DNA of 64,000 nucleotides. It comes from Pygmaiobacter massiliensis (GTDB lineage Bacteria > Bacillota > Clostridia > Oscillospirales > Ruminococcaceae). Shown here piece by piece: positions 17,703 to 26,942 of this stretch. The notes below the pieces were generated by a model, which did no database searches, was not told where the DNA came from, and worked only from the letters and a program-made list of their open reading frames with translations. The position numbers and the translations under genes were made by a program. Location of the stretch: NCBI GenBank assembly GCA_022778585.1, contig JALFTI010000006.1:1-64000 (forward strand). The letters run 5' to 3'. Positions within the stretch are counted from its first letter, which is position 1, and each line of letters opens with the position of its first letter.

Positions 17703-17731
17703 ATGATACACCGGCCCACTGCAAAAAGCAA
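17703..17731 (-). promoter_or_regulatory. Promoter for the nfeD-SPFH operon
   Basis: Minus-strand TTGCTT (17731-17726) and TATCAT (17708-17703) separated by 17 bases, about 100 bases before the NfeD start. Confidence 0.6.
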
Positions 17732-17761
17732 AGCCCCAAAACAGGCGTTTTTGGGCTTTTT
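17731..17761. terminator. Terminator after GH13 glycosidase
   Basis: AAGCCCCAAAA and TTTTTGGGCTT form an eleven-pair stem with one mismatch and a six-base loop, flanked by T/A runs. On the minus strand it follows the GH13 gene and abuts the nfeD promoter. Confidence 0.65.
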
Positions 17762-17845
17762 AGGTGATTTTGAACGATTTTACCGCCAAGGGACTTTAAC
17801 GCGCGGCCGGTCGGGTTAAGACAACCTGTTATAAAAACAAAGTTG

Positions 17846-19789
17846 TCAGTTTGGTGCTTCCGAAAAAGAAATCGGGGATTTTTGTGTGCAAGCCGGCGGA
17901 TCCGAAAAAGACTGAGACAGTTTTGCCAAGGCAAAAGGACCTTTTTTTTGGACGGTCAGCGCGGTTTTGGGTACATCCAGCAGTTGAATGGAAAAATCCT
18001 GTCCGCCGCAGCATATTTCCACATCTTCCACCCGCCGCAGAACCGGCGCGCTGCCTCGATTTACCAAAAGCAGTACCCGGCCGTTTTCATCGTACCGTTC
18101 CAAGCCAATTACATCTCCATTTGCCTCAAAAAAGCGCAAAGCACCGCTTTTCAGCTGGCTGCGGTGACGGCGCAGGGCAGACAGCTTGCGAATACAGTTT
18201 CTAAGCCGGTTGTCGGTACAGTCCCACTCGTAAAAAGCCCGGTTGAAAGGGTCCTTGTACCCCTGCATGGCAATCTCGTCGCCATAGTAAATGCAGGGAA
18301 CACCCGGAAGAAAAAATAAAAGTGCATAGCACAGCTGCAAAAGCTGTTTGCCTTGCTCCAATGCTGCCGGCGAAAGCCTGCGGTGGCTTTGCCAGTAACG
18401 GTCATGGTTTGCCACATCCTCGCCCGCAATAGCGGTAATAGCCCGCACGGTATCGTGGGTGGACAAAAAGTTCATGGCAAGCTCCATGGCAGGGGGCGGG
18501 TAGTGTTCCACAATCTCCATAATACGGCTGGCCAACCGTTCCGCCCGGCCGTAGCGGGCAAAGTCGATAATGGCGTTGCAGAATGGGTAATTCATAACCG
18601 AATCCAGCCCGCCGCCCAAAAGGTAAGTGCGCCGGGTGTTGTAGCTCACCTTGCAGCTGGCATCCTCCCATACCTCGCCCAGCAGGTAGCAGTCCGGTCC
18701 GTTCCGCTTAACTGCCTTTCGAATTTCGGCAATGAAATCGTCGGGCAGTTCGTCGGCTACATCCAGCCTGAACCCCGAAGCGCCAAGCCCGATCCAATGG
18801 TCGATCACGCCGCCCTCCCCGCAGATAAACTGCCGGTAGCTGGGTTCCGATTCGTTTACCTCGGGCAGGGTTTCGAACCCCCACCAGGAGCGGTAACCGC
18901 ATGGGTACTGCGGGCCAAAGTCGTACCAGCAGCGGTAGGGGCTGTGCGGGTTATGGTAGGCTCCGCCCGAGCCATACCGCCCGTTTTTGTCAAAATAAAT
19001 GCTGTCTGACCCGGTGTGGCTGAAAACCCCATCCAGAATAATGCGAATGCCTTTTTCCCTAGCTTGTGCGCACAGCAGGGAAAACTCCTGTTCGGTGCCC
19101 AAAAGCGGGTCGGGCTTCATATAGTCAGCTGTGTTGTAGCGGTGGTTGGAATGTGCTTCAAAAATGGGGTTCAGGTAGATGCAGTTCACTCCCAGGCCAA
19201 CCAGGTAATCCAACTTCTGCCGAATTCCCTCGAAATCGCCGCCATAGTAGTCCAGGTTCAGGTATCCTTCCCGCTCTTCACTGGGCCAGAAATACGGTTC
19301 ACCGTCCTTATCCTGGCGGGGAATGCGGTCGGCAAACGGCATGGGTTTATTCTTATGTCCTTCACAAAACCGGTCGGGGAAAATTTGGTACATCGTGCCG
19401 CCTTTCAGCCAATCGGGCGTTTTAAAATCGGCACTGTAAACGGTAAGCTGATAAGCGCGTCCCTCACCGGTGGTACAAATCCCTTCGCCCATATCGCCCT
19501 GGTATACCTTGGTATAACCCACCCAAAGGTCAAACCAGTAAAACCAGGCTCCCGGGGTTTGGGCGGTAATCGTTAGCTGAAACAGATTGTCCTCCCCCCG
19601 GCTGCCAGCGCTGGAAAATTGGTGTTCCAGCAAAGCGCTGCCGTCTTTTCGGGAAAGGTAAAGTCTGGGAGCGGCGTTTCCCCAGCTTTTTGGAACCTTT
19701 AGCCGGAAGGTGACGCTGCTGCCGGCTTTCACCGCCCCAAACGGGGTTTTGTGGAAGCTGTCATAACTGTTATAGACGGACATAGGCAT
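17846..19789 (-). CDS. GH13 alpha-glycosidase (neopullulanase / maltogenic amylase-like)
   Basis: Up to 647 residues; a second ATG two codons in has better spacing to AAAGGA, so 645 is also possible. There is no signal peptide, so it probably acts on maltodextrins in the cytoplasm. Residues about 1-125 form a beta-rich CBM34-like domain (SSVTFRLKVPKSWG), then a GH13 barrel with YLNPIFEAHSNHRYNTADY, the nucleophile in GFRLDVADELP (about 341), the acid in LLGEVWED (about 372) and the transition-state Asp in LSTHDTVRA (about 435), and a small C-terminal beta domain. It hydrolyses alpha-1,4 (and possibly alpha-1,6) links. Neighbouring glycogen phosphorylase suggests joint use of internal glycogen or imported dextrins. 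Confidence 0.9.
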   Translation of the reverse strand: MPMSVYNSYDSFHKTPFGAVKAGSSVTFRLKVPKSWGNAAPRLYLSRKDGSALLEHQFSSAGSRGEDNLFQLTITAQTPGAWFYWFDLWVGYTKVYQGDMGEGICTTGEGRAYQLTVYSADFKTPDWLKGGTMYQIFPDRFCEGHKNKPMPFADRIPRQDKDGEPYFWPSEEREGYLNLDYYGGDFEGIRQKLDYLVGLGVNCIYLNPIFEAHSNHRYNTADYMKPDPLLGTEQEFSLLCAQAREKGIRIILDGVFSHTGSDSIYFDKNGRYGSGGAYHNPHSPYRCWYDFGPQYPCGYRSWWGFETLPEVNESEPSYRQFICGEGGVIDHWIGLGASGFRLDVADELPDDFIAEIRKAVKRNGPDCYLLGEVWEDASCKVSYNTRRTYLLGGGLDSVMNYPFCNAIIDFARYGRAERLASRIMEIVEHYPPPAMELAMNFLSTHDTVRAITAIAGEDVANHDRYWQSHRRLSPAALEQGKQLLQLCYALLFFLPGVPCIYYGDEIAMQGYKDPFNRAFYEWDCTDNRLRNCIRKLSALRRHRSQLKSGALRFFEANGDVIGLERYDENGRVLLLVNRGSAPVLRRVEDVEICCGGQDFSIQLLDVPKTALTVQKKGPFALAKLSQSFSDPPACTQKSPISFSEAPN

Positions 19790-19944
19790 AATCCTTTCTG
19801 GCGCTTGTGAAATGGGTTGACCCTAGCAATACAAAGGCGGTACCAGGGCGCAAAAATATTTGCCGCCGGAGCTTGCAGCTTAGGCAAAATAAAAAGCAGG
19901 TTTGCGGCAGTTCTTTTTCCTTTATGGTACCACAAAACAGGGCA

Positions 19945-19991
19945 AAACAAAACAGAAAACCGCCGCTGGCAAGGTGCCGGGCGGCGGTTTT
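19945..19991 (-). terminator. Terminator after glgP
   Basis: AAAACCGCCGC and GCGGCGGTTTT form a perfect stem of eleven pairs. On the minus strand the stem follows the glgP stop by about 20 bases and leads into a T-rich run. Confidence 0.88.
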
Positions 19992-20009
19992 TTAAAAGGA
20001 AAATATTTC

Positions 20010-22433
20010 TTATTTTACCGGTTCCATTTTCCAAATATCGCGCGCGTAATCCTGCACGGCGCGGTCGGCCGAGAAAATACCGGCGGCGGCAATGTTGGCA
20101 AGGCTCATGCGGGCCCACCGCTCGCGGTCGGTATAGGCTTTGGAAACTTCGGCCTGCACCCGCCGGTAGTCGGCAAAATCTGCCAAAACCATATAAGGGT
20201 CCTGGTTGCGCAGGTTGGAAAGCACTTCGGAGAAGTTTTTGCCATCCAGCCCGGGCTCCAAAAAGCACAGAACCTTACGGGCAATTTCATCACCGGAAAG
20301 GAAGGACTGCGGCGTATAGCCAAACTGCTTCAGTTTTTCCACCTGGTCGGCCAGCATGCCGAACTGGAAGAAGTTTTCCTTGCCGGCCGCGGCGCAGATC
20401 TCCACATTGGCGCCGTCCAGTGTGCCCAAAGTTAAAGCGCCGTTCAACATAAACTTCATGTTGCCGGTGCCGGAAGCCTCGGTTCCCGCCAGGCTGATCT
20501 GTTCGCTTACCTCGCTGGCAGGCATCAAGCGCTCGCTGACCGTGACCGAATAGTCCTCTAGGTAGACAATCCGCAGTTTGTCCCGCACGGCGGGGTCGGC
20601 GTCAATAACCTTGCCCAATGTGCAGATAAGCCGGATAATCTGCTTGGCCATATAGTAGCCCGGCGCGGCTTTTGCACCGAAAATATAGGTTTTAGGCACA
20701 AAGTCGGCATTGGGATTTTCCTTCAGCCACAAATACTGGGCCGCAATGTTCAGCGCATTCAAATGCTGGCGCTTATATTCGTGCAGCCGCTTGACCTGTA
20801 CATCAAAAATAGAATCCGGGTCGATAAGCACGCCGGTAGTGCGGTGCAAATGGTCTGCAAACAGGCGTTTGTTCTGCTGTTTGGCCGACAATAGTTTTTC
20901 CAAAAAGGTCTTATCGTTGGCAAAGTTCTGCAGCCGCCGCAGTTGGGAAGCGTCGTGCTTAAACCCATCGCCAATGGCGCTTTCCACCAGATTGGTCAAA
21001 GCAGGGTTTGACTGCAGCATCCAACGGCGCCAGGCAATGCCGTTGGTTACATTTTTAAACGCGCGCGGTTTGAACAGGTAATAGTCGTGGAAGACGCTTT
21101 TTTTGATAATTTCGCTGTGCAGCTTGGACACACCGTTAATGGAATGGCACACATAAGCGCAGATATTGGCCATGCGCACCTGATTGTCGCCCAAAAGCGC
21201 CATATAGTTGACCTTACCTTCGTCGCCCGGAAATGCGCGGAACAGTTCTTCCCGGCAGCGCCGGTCCATTTCCTTCACAATTTCAAAGATGCGCGGCAAT
21301 GTGGTGCGGAAGATGTCCAGATTCCACTTTTCCAGCGCCTCGCTCATAACGGTGTGGTTGGTGTAAGCGAAGGTGCGCTGGCAGATGCTGTAAGCGGCGT
21401 CCCAACCATAGCCGCATTCATCCAGCAAAACCCGCATCAGTTCCGGAATAGCAAGGGTGGGGTGGGTGTCATTGATGTGGATGGCCACCTTGTCGGGCAG
21501 GTTATCCATGGTACCGTACTGGTCCAGGTGCCGGCGCACAATGTCCCCAATGGATGCGCAGGACAAAAAGTACTGCTGGCGCAGCCTTAAAATTTTGCCT
21601 TCCACATGGTTATCGTTGGGGTAAAGCACCTTGCTGATCAGCTCTGCGGTGCCGCCCTGGCGCAATGCGGCGTTGTAATCGCCCTGGTTAAAGGCGTTCA
21701 TATCAATGCCGGGCGCTTTGGCCGCCCAAAGCCGCAGCTGGGAAACCCCCTTGGAGTCGTAACCAGACACATACATGTCGTAGGGGATAGCCAATACCGA
21801 ATGATAATTGGAATGTTCAATATGGTGGAAATTGCCGTCCCAGGTTTCCCGCACTTCGCCGTCAAACCGCACTTCCACCGCCTGGTCTGGGTGGCTTTTC
21901 AGCCAAACGCCGCCGCCGGGCAGCCAGTCGTCCACCAGTTCCTGCTGCCAGCCGTCCACAATTTTTTGCCGGAAAATGCCGTATTCATACAAAATGGAAT
22001 ATCCCATGCCGGGCAGATCACAGGAGGCCATGCCGTCCAGATAGCAGGCGGCAAGCCGTCCCAGTCCGCCATTGCCCAGCCCTGCGTCTGGCTCCAGCTC
22101 GTAAAGGCTTGTAAGGTTCAGGCCATAGCTTTCCACCACCTTGTCGGCCACCTGGGTGAGCCCCAGGTTAAACAGGCTGGTTTTCAGCGAACGACCCATT
22201 AAAAATTCCATGCACAGGTAGTACACCTGTTTGCTGCCCTCGCCATAGGTCTGGGCCATAAAACGCTTGCGCTTGTCGCTCATCAGTTTTCGGCAAACCA
22301 GCGCCAGGGCACGGTACACCTGGTCTGCGGTGGCGCTTGCCACATCCTCCACCGAAAACTCGGCCAAAAGGCAGCGGCGCAGAAGCTGGTCAAATTCCGC
22401 TTGGGTGTAATTATAATTCTGGTTCAAACCCAA
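20010..22433 (-). CDS. glgP: Glycogen/maltodextrin phosphorylase
   Basis: 807 residues, the usual GT35 length. Releases glucose-1-phosphate from alpha-1,4-glucan ends using PLP. Near the N terminus are QVYYLCMEFLMGRSL and LEPDAGLGNGGLGRLAACY, the glycogen phosphorylase dimer core; HINDTHPTLAIPELMR lies near residue 320; and the PLP-lysine block is GTGNMKFMLNGALTLGTLDG (about 655-675). Translation starts at TTG: AGGAG lies four bases before TTG at 22433, with another TTG two codons later. No ATG is available nearby. Monocistronic with its own promoter and terminator; works with the GH13 glycosidase and branching enzyme in this window. Confidence 0.95.
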   Translation of the reverse strand: MGLNQNYNYTQAEFDQLLRRCLLAEFSVEDVASATADQVYRALALVCRKLMSDKRKRFMAQTYGEGSKQVYYLCMEFLMGRSLKTSLFNLGLTQVADKVVESYGLNLTSLYELEPDAGLGNGGLGRLAACYLDGMASCDLPGMGYSILYEYGIFRQKIVDGWQQELVDDWLPGGGVWLKSHPDQAVEVRFDGEVRETWDGNFHHIEHSNYHSVLAIPYDMYVSGYDSKGVSQLRLWAAKAPGIDMNAFNQGDYNAALRQGGTAELISKVLYPNDNHVEGKILRLRQQYFLSCASIGDIVRRHLDQYGTMDNLPDKVAIHINDTHPTLAIPELMRVLLDECGYGWDAAYSICQRTFAYTNHTVMSEALEKWNLDIFRTTLPRIFEIVKEMDRRCREELFRAFPGDEGKVNYMALLGDNQVRMANICAYVCHSINGVSKLHSEIIKKSVFHDYYLFKPRAFKNVTNGIAWRRWMLQSNPALTNLVESAIGDGFKHDASQLRRLQNFANDKTFLEKLLSAKQQNKRLFADHLHRTTGVLIDPDSIFDVQVKRLHEYKRQHLNALNIAAQYLWLKENPNADFVPKTYIFGAKAAPGYYMAKQIIRLICTLGKVIDADPAVRDKLRIVYLEDYSVTVSERLMPASEVSEQISLAGTEASGTGNMKFMLNGALTLGTLDGANVEICAAAGKENFFQFGMLADQVEKLKQFGYTPQSFLSGDEIARKVLCFLEPGLDGKNFSEVLSNLRNQDPYMVLADFADYRRVQAEVSKAYTDRERWARMSLANIAAAGIFSADRAVQDYARDIWKMEPVK

Positions 22434-22533
22434 TTCACTCCTAAAAATGAAAATGATTGTTTTATTTTAATTTGGAAAAACGGTGCAGGTGCGCAGAGTT
22501 TATTGTGAAAAAATCCACGAACTTGCCATTGTT

Positions 22534-22562
22534 ATTATATCGGCACAAAAAAAGCTTTGCAA
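22534..22562 (-). promoter_or_regulatory. Promoter for glgP
   Basis: Minus-strand TTGCAA (22562-22557) and TATAAT (22539-22534) with a 17-base spacer, 100 bases before the glgP start. Confidence 0.7.
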
Positions 22563-22744
22563 CCATACAGGCGGGTACACCAGAATAATTCCGGCAGGTT
22601 TTCAAAAAATGCTGAAAAAGCGCTGCGGTTTCTCGTGCAAAACAGAAAGAAAAAAACGCCTGCCGCGGCCCCTGCAGCCGTTGTGTGCCGCGGTATGCCG
22701 CAGCTTTGCAGCAAACTGCAAATAGTGCAAAACCGGGCGGGATA

Positions 22745-22753
22745 TGGTATACT
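22745..22753 (+). promoter_or_regulatory. Extended -10 promoter for the zapA operon
   Basis: TGGTATACT is a full extended -10 element (TGnTATACT). The -35 region (GTGCAA) is weak, which extended -10 promoters tolerate. The zapA start is about 90 bases downstream. Confidence 0.6.
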
Positions 22754-22841
22754 AAATAAATCAAACATAAGCAAAATCGGTCGGGGCAGTCAGCACCGCT
22801 TTCCGGCCGCGAAAACTATTGTTGGAAACGAGGGAGTTTTT

Positions 22842-23195
22842 ATGCCGATGAACAAAATCAGAATGGAAATCTGCGGGTCCGAGTATATTATCTCCACCAC
22901 AGACAGTGAGGACTATACCCTTGCACTGGCCGAAAAGCTGGATAAGGCTATGAGCGAATTTATGACCGCGGTGCCCCAGGCATCGGTGACCACTGCCGCA
23001 GTAATGTGTGCGCTTTCCTACCTGGACGAGTTGGAAAAGAGCAGTGCCTCGGCTGATAATATGCGCAGCCAGATTACCGAATACCTGGATGATGCCGCAA
23101 AAGCGAACCTGGAAGCAGAGGATGCAAGGCGGGAACTGGAACGGCTGCGCCGGCAGCTGGGCAGCCTGCAAAGCGCACAGGACAAAGGGGAATAA
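22842..23195 (+). CDS. zapA: Cell division protein ZapA
   Basis: 117 residues starting at the ATG that follows AGGGAG by five bases; the ORF-track start far upstream is out of context. ZapA cross-links FtsZ filaments at the division ring. The N-terminal domain has the family pattern NKIRMEICGSEYIISTTDSE, followed by the helix ALAEKLDKAMSEFM, and a long C-terminal coiled coil (about residues 65-117: LEAEDARRELERLRRQLGS). Its stop codon directly abuts the ATG of the U32 peptidase gene (TAAATG), the arrangement usual in Clostridia. Confidence 0.92.
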   Translation: MPMNKIRMEICGSEYIISTTDSEDYTLALAEKLDKAMSEFMTAVPQASVTTAAVMCALSYLDELEKSSASADNMRSQITEYLDDAAKANLEAEDARRELERLRRQLGSLQSAQDKGE

Positions 23196-25280
23196 ATGAA
23201 CAACAGGCTGGATATTCTGGCCCCGGCCGGAAACTTTGAAATGCTGAAAGCGGCAGTGTACGCAGGTGCAAACAGCGTATATTTGGGGCTTTCAGGCTTT
23301 AATGCCCGGCGCAGCGCCGAAAACTTTGATTCGGCCACCCTGCCGCGGGCGGTGCAGTTTTGCCATGGGCGCGGAGTGCGGGTGAATGTGGCGCTTAACA
23401 CCCTTGTGGCGGACCGGGAACTGGGCGCATTGGAACAGGCGGTGCGCACGGTGGCCGAAAGCGGGGCCGATGCCGTTATTTTGCAGGACCTGGCGGTAGC
23501 CAAGCTGGTTCGACAGATGACGCCGGGCCTGGCGCTGCATGCTTCCACCCAAATGTCGGTGACCAGTTTGGAAGGCGCGAAATTACTGGCCCAAGCAGGT
23601 TTTTCCCGGGTGATACTGGCGCGGGAACTGACCGGCCCGGAAGTGGAATATATTACCAAAAACTGCGGCATTGAAACCGAGATCTTCATTCATGGAGCGC
23701 ACTGTGTCAGTGTGTCCGGCCAGTGCTATATGAGCGCGTTTTTCGGCGGGCGTTCCGGAAACCGCGGCGCCTGCGCCGGCCCCTGCCGGCTGCCCTATAC
23801 GGCCAATGGCAAAACGGGTGCGCTTTTAAGCCTGAAGGACCTGTCGCTTATGGACCAGTTGCCCCAGATTGCCCAGATGGGAGTTTGCTGTGTGAAAATT
23901 GAAGGCCGGCTGCGCAGCTGCGAGTATGTGGCGGCTGCGGTTAGTGCGGCACGGGCGGCGCTGGAGGGAAAGCCCTACGACCGACAGCTGCTGGCAAGGG
24001 CGTTCAGCCGGGATGGTTTTACCGAAGGCTTTTTTGAAAACCACTACCTGGACGGGCAGATGTTTGGCCAGCGCACCGAGGCAGACGGTGCCGATACAAA
24101 AGCCGCACTGCCCGCCCTGCGAGAGCTTTACCGGCGGGAATTTCCCGGTGTGGGGGTGCAGTTTGACCTTTCGCTTGTGGCGGATGAATTGAAGCTTGTG
24201 GTGTCGGACGGCGAAAACGGGGTGGTTAAAAGCTGCAAGGTGGAATGCCAGAAGGCCGAGAAACCGCAAACGGAAGCAATCTGCCGCAGTTTGGAAAAGT
24301 GCGGCGGGACGCCGTTTTATCCTAAACAGGTGATCTGCCATATACCGGATGAGGTATATGTGCCGCTGAAAGAGGTAAATGGGCTGCGCCGCCAGGTGCT
24401 GGAGGAACTTTTGCGCCAGCGGGAAGTTTTGCACCCATATCCCTGCGGCAAGGCGCCTGCACTGCCCCAGGGCCGCAAAGTGCGGCCAAAACAGCCGCTT
24501 GCGCTTTGGGCGCACTTTGAGTCGCCAAACCAGCTGACGGACCAGGCGCAGCAGCTTTTGGAAGGGTACACACTGCCGCTTTGCTGGGCGGCAGAGCATG
24601 ATCCTGCGCCCAAGGCGGCGGCAGCACTCAGCCGCGGCATTTTTGACGAAGCCGAAGAAGAGCAAAAACTGCTGAAAGCCTGGGAGAGAGGCTGGCGGGT
24701 ATTTGAGGCACAGTCGGTCTGCGGTTTGGGGCTTTTGCGCCGGGTGCTGCCGCAGGCGCAGCTGCGCTGCGGTTTTGGCTGCAATGTAACCAATACCCTG
24801 GCCCAGCAGGCTTACGAAGAGTGGGGCGCCAAAACGGTGACCCTGTCGCCCGAACTGCCGCTGACCGAAGCGGCAAAGCTTGGCGGCAGCGTGCCAAGGG
24901 GCGTATTGGTATATGGTCACCTGCCGCTGATGCTGCTGCGCACCTGCCCAATTCGGCAGACCACCACCTGTGACAAATGTGCCGCTAACGGCAGCCTGAC
25001 CGACCGCAAGGGGGAACAAATCCGGGTATTGTGCCAGGGGCAGCACCCGGGTGCAAGCCGTCAGCTGTTAAACCCGGTGCCGCTTTGGCTGGCCGACCGG
25101 CTGCAGGAGGTACAGGTGGAGTATGCGGTTTTGTATTTTACCACCGAAACTGCGGCCCAGGTGGATGCGGTGCTGCAGGCTTTCCAAAAGCAGCAGCCCT
25201 GCCCGGGCGGCTTTACCCGGGGCCTTGCCTATAAAAATATATTTGCCGGCCAGCCGGCAAGCAAACGGGAGGAAGTATGA
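23196..25280 (+). CDS. U32 family peptidase / RlhA-like protein with DUF3656
   Basis: 694 residues. The N-terminal U32 domain (1-300) starts LDILAPAGNFEMLKAAVYAGA and carries the family signature with clustered cysteines RSGNRGACAGPCRLPY at about 188-203. A DUF3656-type insertion and C-terminal region follow, with another Cys cluster (TTCDKCAANGSLTDRKGE) near residue 590. Enzymes of this family include collagenase-type peptidases and RlhA/TrhP, which hydroxylate 23S rRNA or tRNA; the Cys clusters suggest an iron-sulfur-dependent RNA-modification role. Directly after zapA and overlapping dut by four bases (ATGA), so the three form one operon. Confidence 0.88.
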   Translation: MNNRLDILAPAGNFEMLKAAVYAGANSVYLGLSGFNARRSAENFDSATLPRAVQFCHGRGVRVNVALNTLVADRELGALEQAVRTVAESGADAVILQDLAVAKLVRQMTPGLALHASTQMSVTSLEGAKLLAQAGFSRVILARELTGPEVEYITKNCGIETEIFIHGAHCVSVSGQCYMSAFFGGRSGNRGACAGPCRLPYTANGKTGALLSLKDLSLMDQLPQIAQMGVCCVKIEGRLRSCEYVAAAVSAARAALEGKPYDRQLLARAFSRDGFTEGFFENHYLDGQMFGQRTEADGADTKAALPALRELYRREFPGVGVQFDLSLVADELKLVVSDGENGVVKSCKVECQKAEKPQTEAICRSLEKCGGTPFYPKQVICHIPDEVYVPLKEVNGLRRQVLEELLRQREVLHPYPCGKAPALPQGRKVRPKQPLALWAHFESPNQLTDQAQQLLEGYTLPLCWAAEHDPAPKAAAALSRGIFDEAEEEQKLLKAWERGWRVFEAQSVCGLGLLRRVLPQAQLRCGFGCNVTNTLAQQAYEEWGAKTVTLSPELPLTEAAKLGGSVPRGVLVYGHLPLMLLRTCPIRQTTTCDKCAANGSLTDRKGEQIRVLCQGQHPGASRQLLNPVPLWLADRLQEVQVEYAVLYFTTETAAQVDAVLQAFQKQQPCPGGFTRGLAYKNIFAGQPASKREEV

Positions 25281-25729
25281 ACCTGACCATACCGGTAAAA
25301 AAGCTGCGCTGCGGCGCAAAATTGCCCCAGCGGGCGACCGAAGGGGCGGCCGGAGCAGACCTTTATGCCTGCTGCCCCGAAGCAGGGGTGCGGCTTGCAG
25401 CAAATGGCGGGCGCGCTGTTGTGCCCACCGGAATTGCCGTTGAACTGCCTGGGCCGGAATATGTGGCGCTGGTTTTCGCGCGCAGCGGCCTGGGAATTCG
25501 TAAGGGAATTACCCTTTCCAACGGGGTGGGAGTAATCGATTCGGACTATCGGGGTGAAATCTCGGTGGGCCTTGTGAATCTGTCCGGCGAGGATTATCTG
25601 GTGAGGGATGGAGACCGCATTGCCCAGCTGGTTATCCTGCCGGTGGCATCGGCCCGGTTTGTGCAGGCGGAAAACTTGTCCGAAACCCAACGCGGAGAAG
25701 GCGGTTTGGGCTCTACCGGCCGGCGCTGA
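25277..25729 (+). CDS. dut: dUTP diphosphatase
   Basis: 150 residues, a typical homotrimeric dUTPase, which hydrolyses dUTP to dUMP and pyrophosphate to keep uracil out of DNA and feed thymidylate synthesis. All five motifs are visible: I AAGADLYAC, II ARSGLG, III NGVGVIDSDYRGEI, IV DRIAQLVI and V RGEGGLGSTG. The start overlaps the U32 gene's stop (ATGA), and a GGAGGAA site precedes it. Confidence 0.96.
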   Translation: MNLTIPVKKLRCGAKLPQRATEGAAGADLYACCPEAGVRLAANGGRAVVPTGIAVELPGPEYVALVFARSGLGIRKGITLSNGVGVIDSDYRGEISVGLVNLSGEDYLVRDGDRIAQLVILPVASARFVQAENLSETQRGEGGLGSTGRR

Positions 25730-25807
25730 ACGGGATTGGTTTTCCCAAAGCGGGCAGGTTGCCTTTTAAGCTGCCATTCGGGCAAAGATGTGAGGAGAAC
25801 TTTTTTC

Positions 25808-26068
25808 ATGAAAAAGAATTTTTTGCTTATATTTTATCTGTTGGCGGGCATTTTGGCCGGCAGCCTTTTGGCAAGCCTGGCCGCAGGTGTGCCGTTTTTA
25901 TCCTGGCTGGCCTATGCGGCGTCGGTTGGGTTTGCGGCAGCAAATCCTGCCTGTCTGGACCTGATTGTCATCAAAATTTATTTTGGTTTTTCCATGGGGG
26001 TTTCGGTGGCGCAGGTGCTGTGCATTGGCCTGGCGCTGTTTTTGTATAATCGCAGCCACCTGCGCTAA
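25808..26068 (+). CDS. DUF4321 small membrane protein
   Basis: 86 residues from the ATG at 25808, preceded by AGGAGAAC; the ORF track begins 24 codons too early. Two to three hydrophobic helices: residues 2-22 (FLLIFYLLAGILAGSLLAS), about 27-45 and about 58-80. Its middle part PACLDLIVIKIYFGFSMGVSVAQV matches the DUF4321 family, found next to maf and mreB in Clostridia. No function is known; position next to the rod-shape cluster suggests an envelope role. Confidence 0.8.
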   Translation: MKKNFLLIFYLLAGILAGSLLASLAAGVPFLSWLAYAASVGFAAANPACLDLIVIKIYFGFSMGVSVAQVLCIGLALFLYNRSHLR

Positions 26069-26242
26069 GGCACTGGTGCTGGCCGTATTAACCCGGCCAA
26101 AACACGGAAGATTGTGACCAGCCTGGCTGGCAACCAGCGTTAGTAAGAAGGAAAATGAAATGGATATTTCTGGCAGCTTTTTTGCAAGGTTTGTAATATT
26201 TGCTGCACGGTGTTCGTTGTTTATCTGGAAAGGAGCTTTTTC

Positions 26243-26794
26243 ATGCTGATTCTCGCCTCTTCTTCTCCCCGCAGAAAAGAACTGCTTACACTTGTTACCG
26301 ATGAGCCTTTTCAGATAGAGGTAAGCGCAGTGGATGAGCGCGCCATCACGGCAGAAAATGCAGTGGAACTGGTAAAAAAGCTGGCTATGGCAAAAGCAAA
26401 AGCTGTAGCAGACCGCTTTTGGTCTGATACGGTGATTGGCTGCGATACGGTGGTGGAGCTGAACGGGGAGGTATTGGGAAAACCCGCCGATCAACAGGAG
26501 GCAACCCGCATGATCAAGGCGCTTTCCGGCGCGGAGCATCTGGTGCATACCGGTGTGTGCCTGTGCAGGCAGGACAAGTGCGATGTTTTTGCGGTGACCA
26601 CCCGCGTGGAGTTTTTGGACTGGAGGGATGACGAGATTCGCCGGTATGTTTTGACCTCTGAACCTTATGATAAAGCCGGCGGTTATGCCATACAGGGATA
26701 TGCTGCAAGGTTTGTAGCAAAAATTGACGGCTGCTATTTTAATGTAATGGGGCTGCCGGTATCGGCAGTTTATCACCATTTGCGCGATTTTTGA
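26243..26794 (+). CDS. maf: Maf-type nucleotide pyrophosphatase
   Basis: 183 residues from the ATG at 26243, which follows AAAGGAG; the longer frame lacks a site. Maf proteins hydrolyse non-canonical nucleoside triphosphates and are linked to septum formation. LASSSPRRKELL at residues 3-14 is the phosphate-binding signature, SAVDER follows, VIGCDTVVELNGEVLGKP (about 70-87) contains the catalytic Asp, and KAGGYAIQG and YFNVMGLPV complete the family pattern. Located just before mreB as in many Bacillota; the radC gene that often lies between them is absent. Confidence 0.93.
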   Translation: MLILASSSPRRKELLTLVTDEPFQIEVSAVDERAITAENAVELVKKLAMAKAKAVADRFWSDTVIGCDTVVELNGEVLGKPADQQEATRMIKALSGAEHLVHTGVCLCRQDKCDVFAVTTRVEFLDWRDDEIRRYVLTSEPYDKAGGYAIQGYAARFVAKIDGCYFNVMGLPVSAVYHHLRDF

Positions 26795-26844
26795 GGCAAA
26801 AACTTGGTGAAAAGAGGATAAATTGTTAAATTTTGTACAAGAGC

Positions 26845-26873
26845 TTGAGAAATGAAAAAACGGCGGTTATAAT
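26845..26873 (+). promoter_or_regulatory. Promoter for the mreBCD-PBP2 operon
   Basis: TTGAGA (26845-26850), a 17-base spacer and a perfect TATAAT (26868-26873), 69 bases before the mreB start. Confidence 0.8.
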
Positions 26874-26942
26874 AGTACCGTGAAAATAGGGCGTGTGGCG
26901 CCTTGCGATAGAGAGGAACAGCATACTAAGGAGAGTTTTGGA

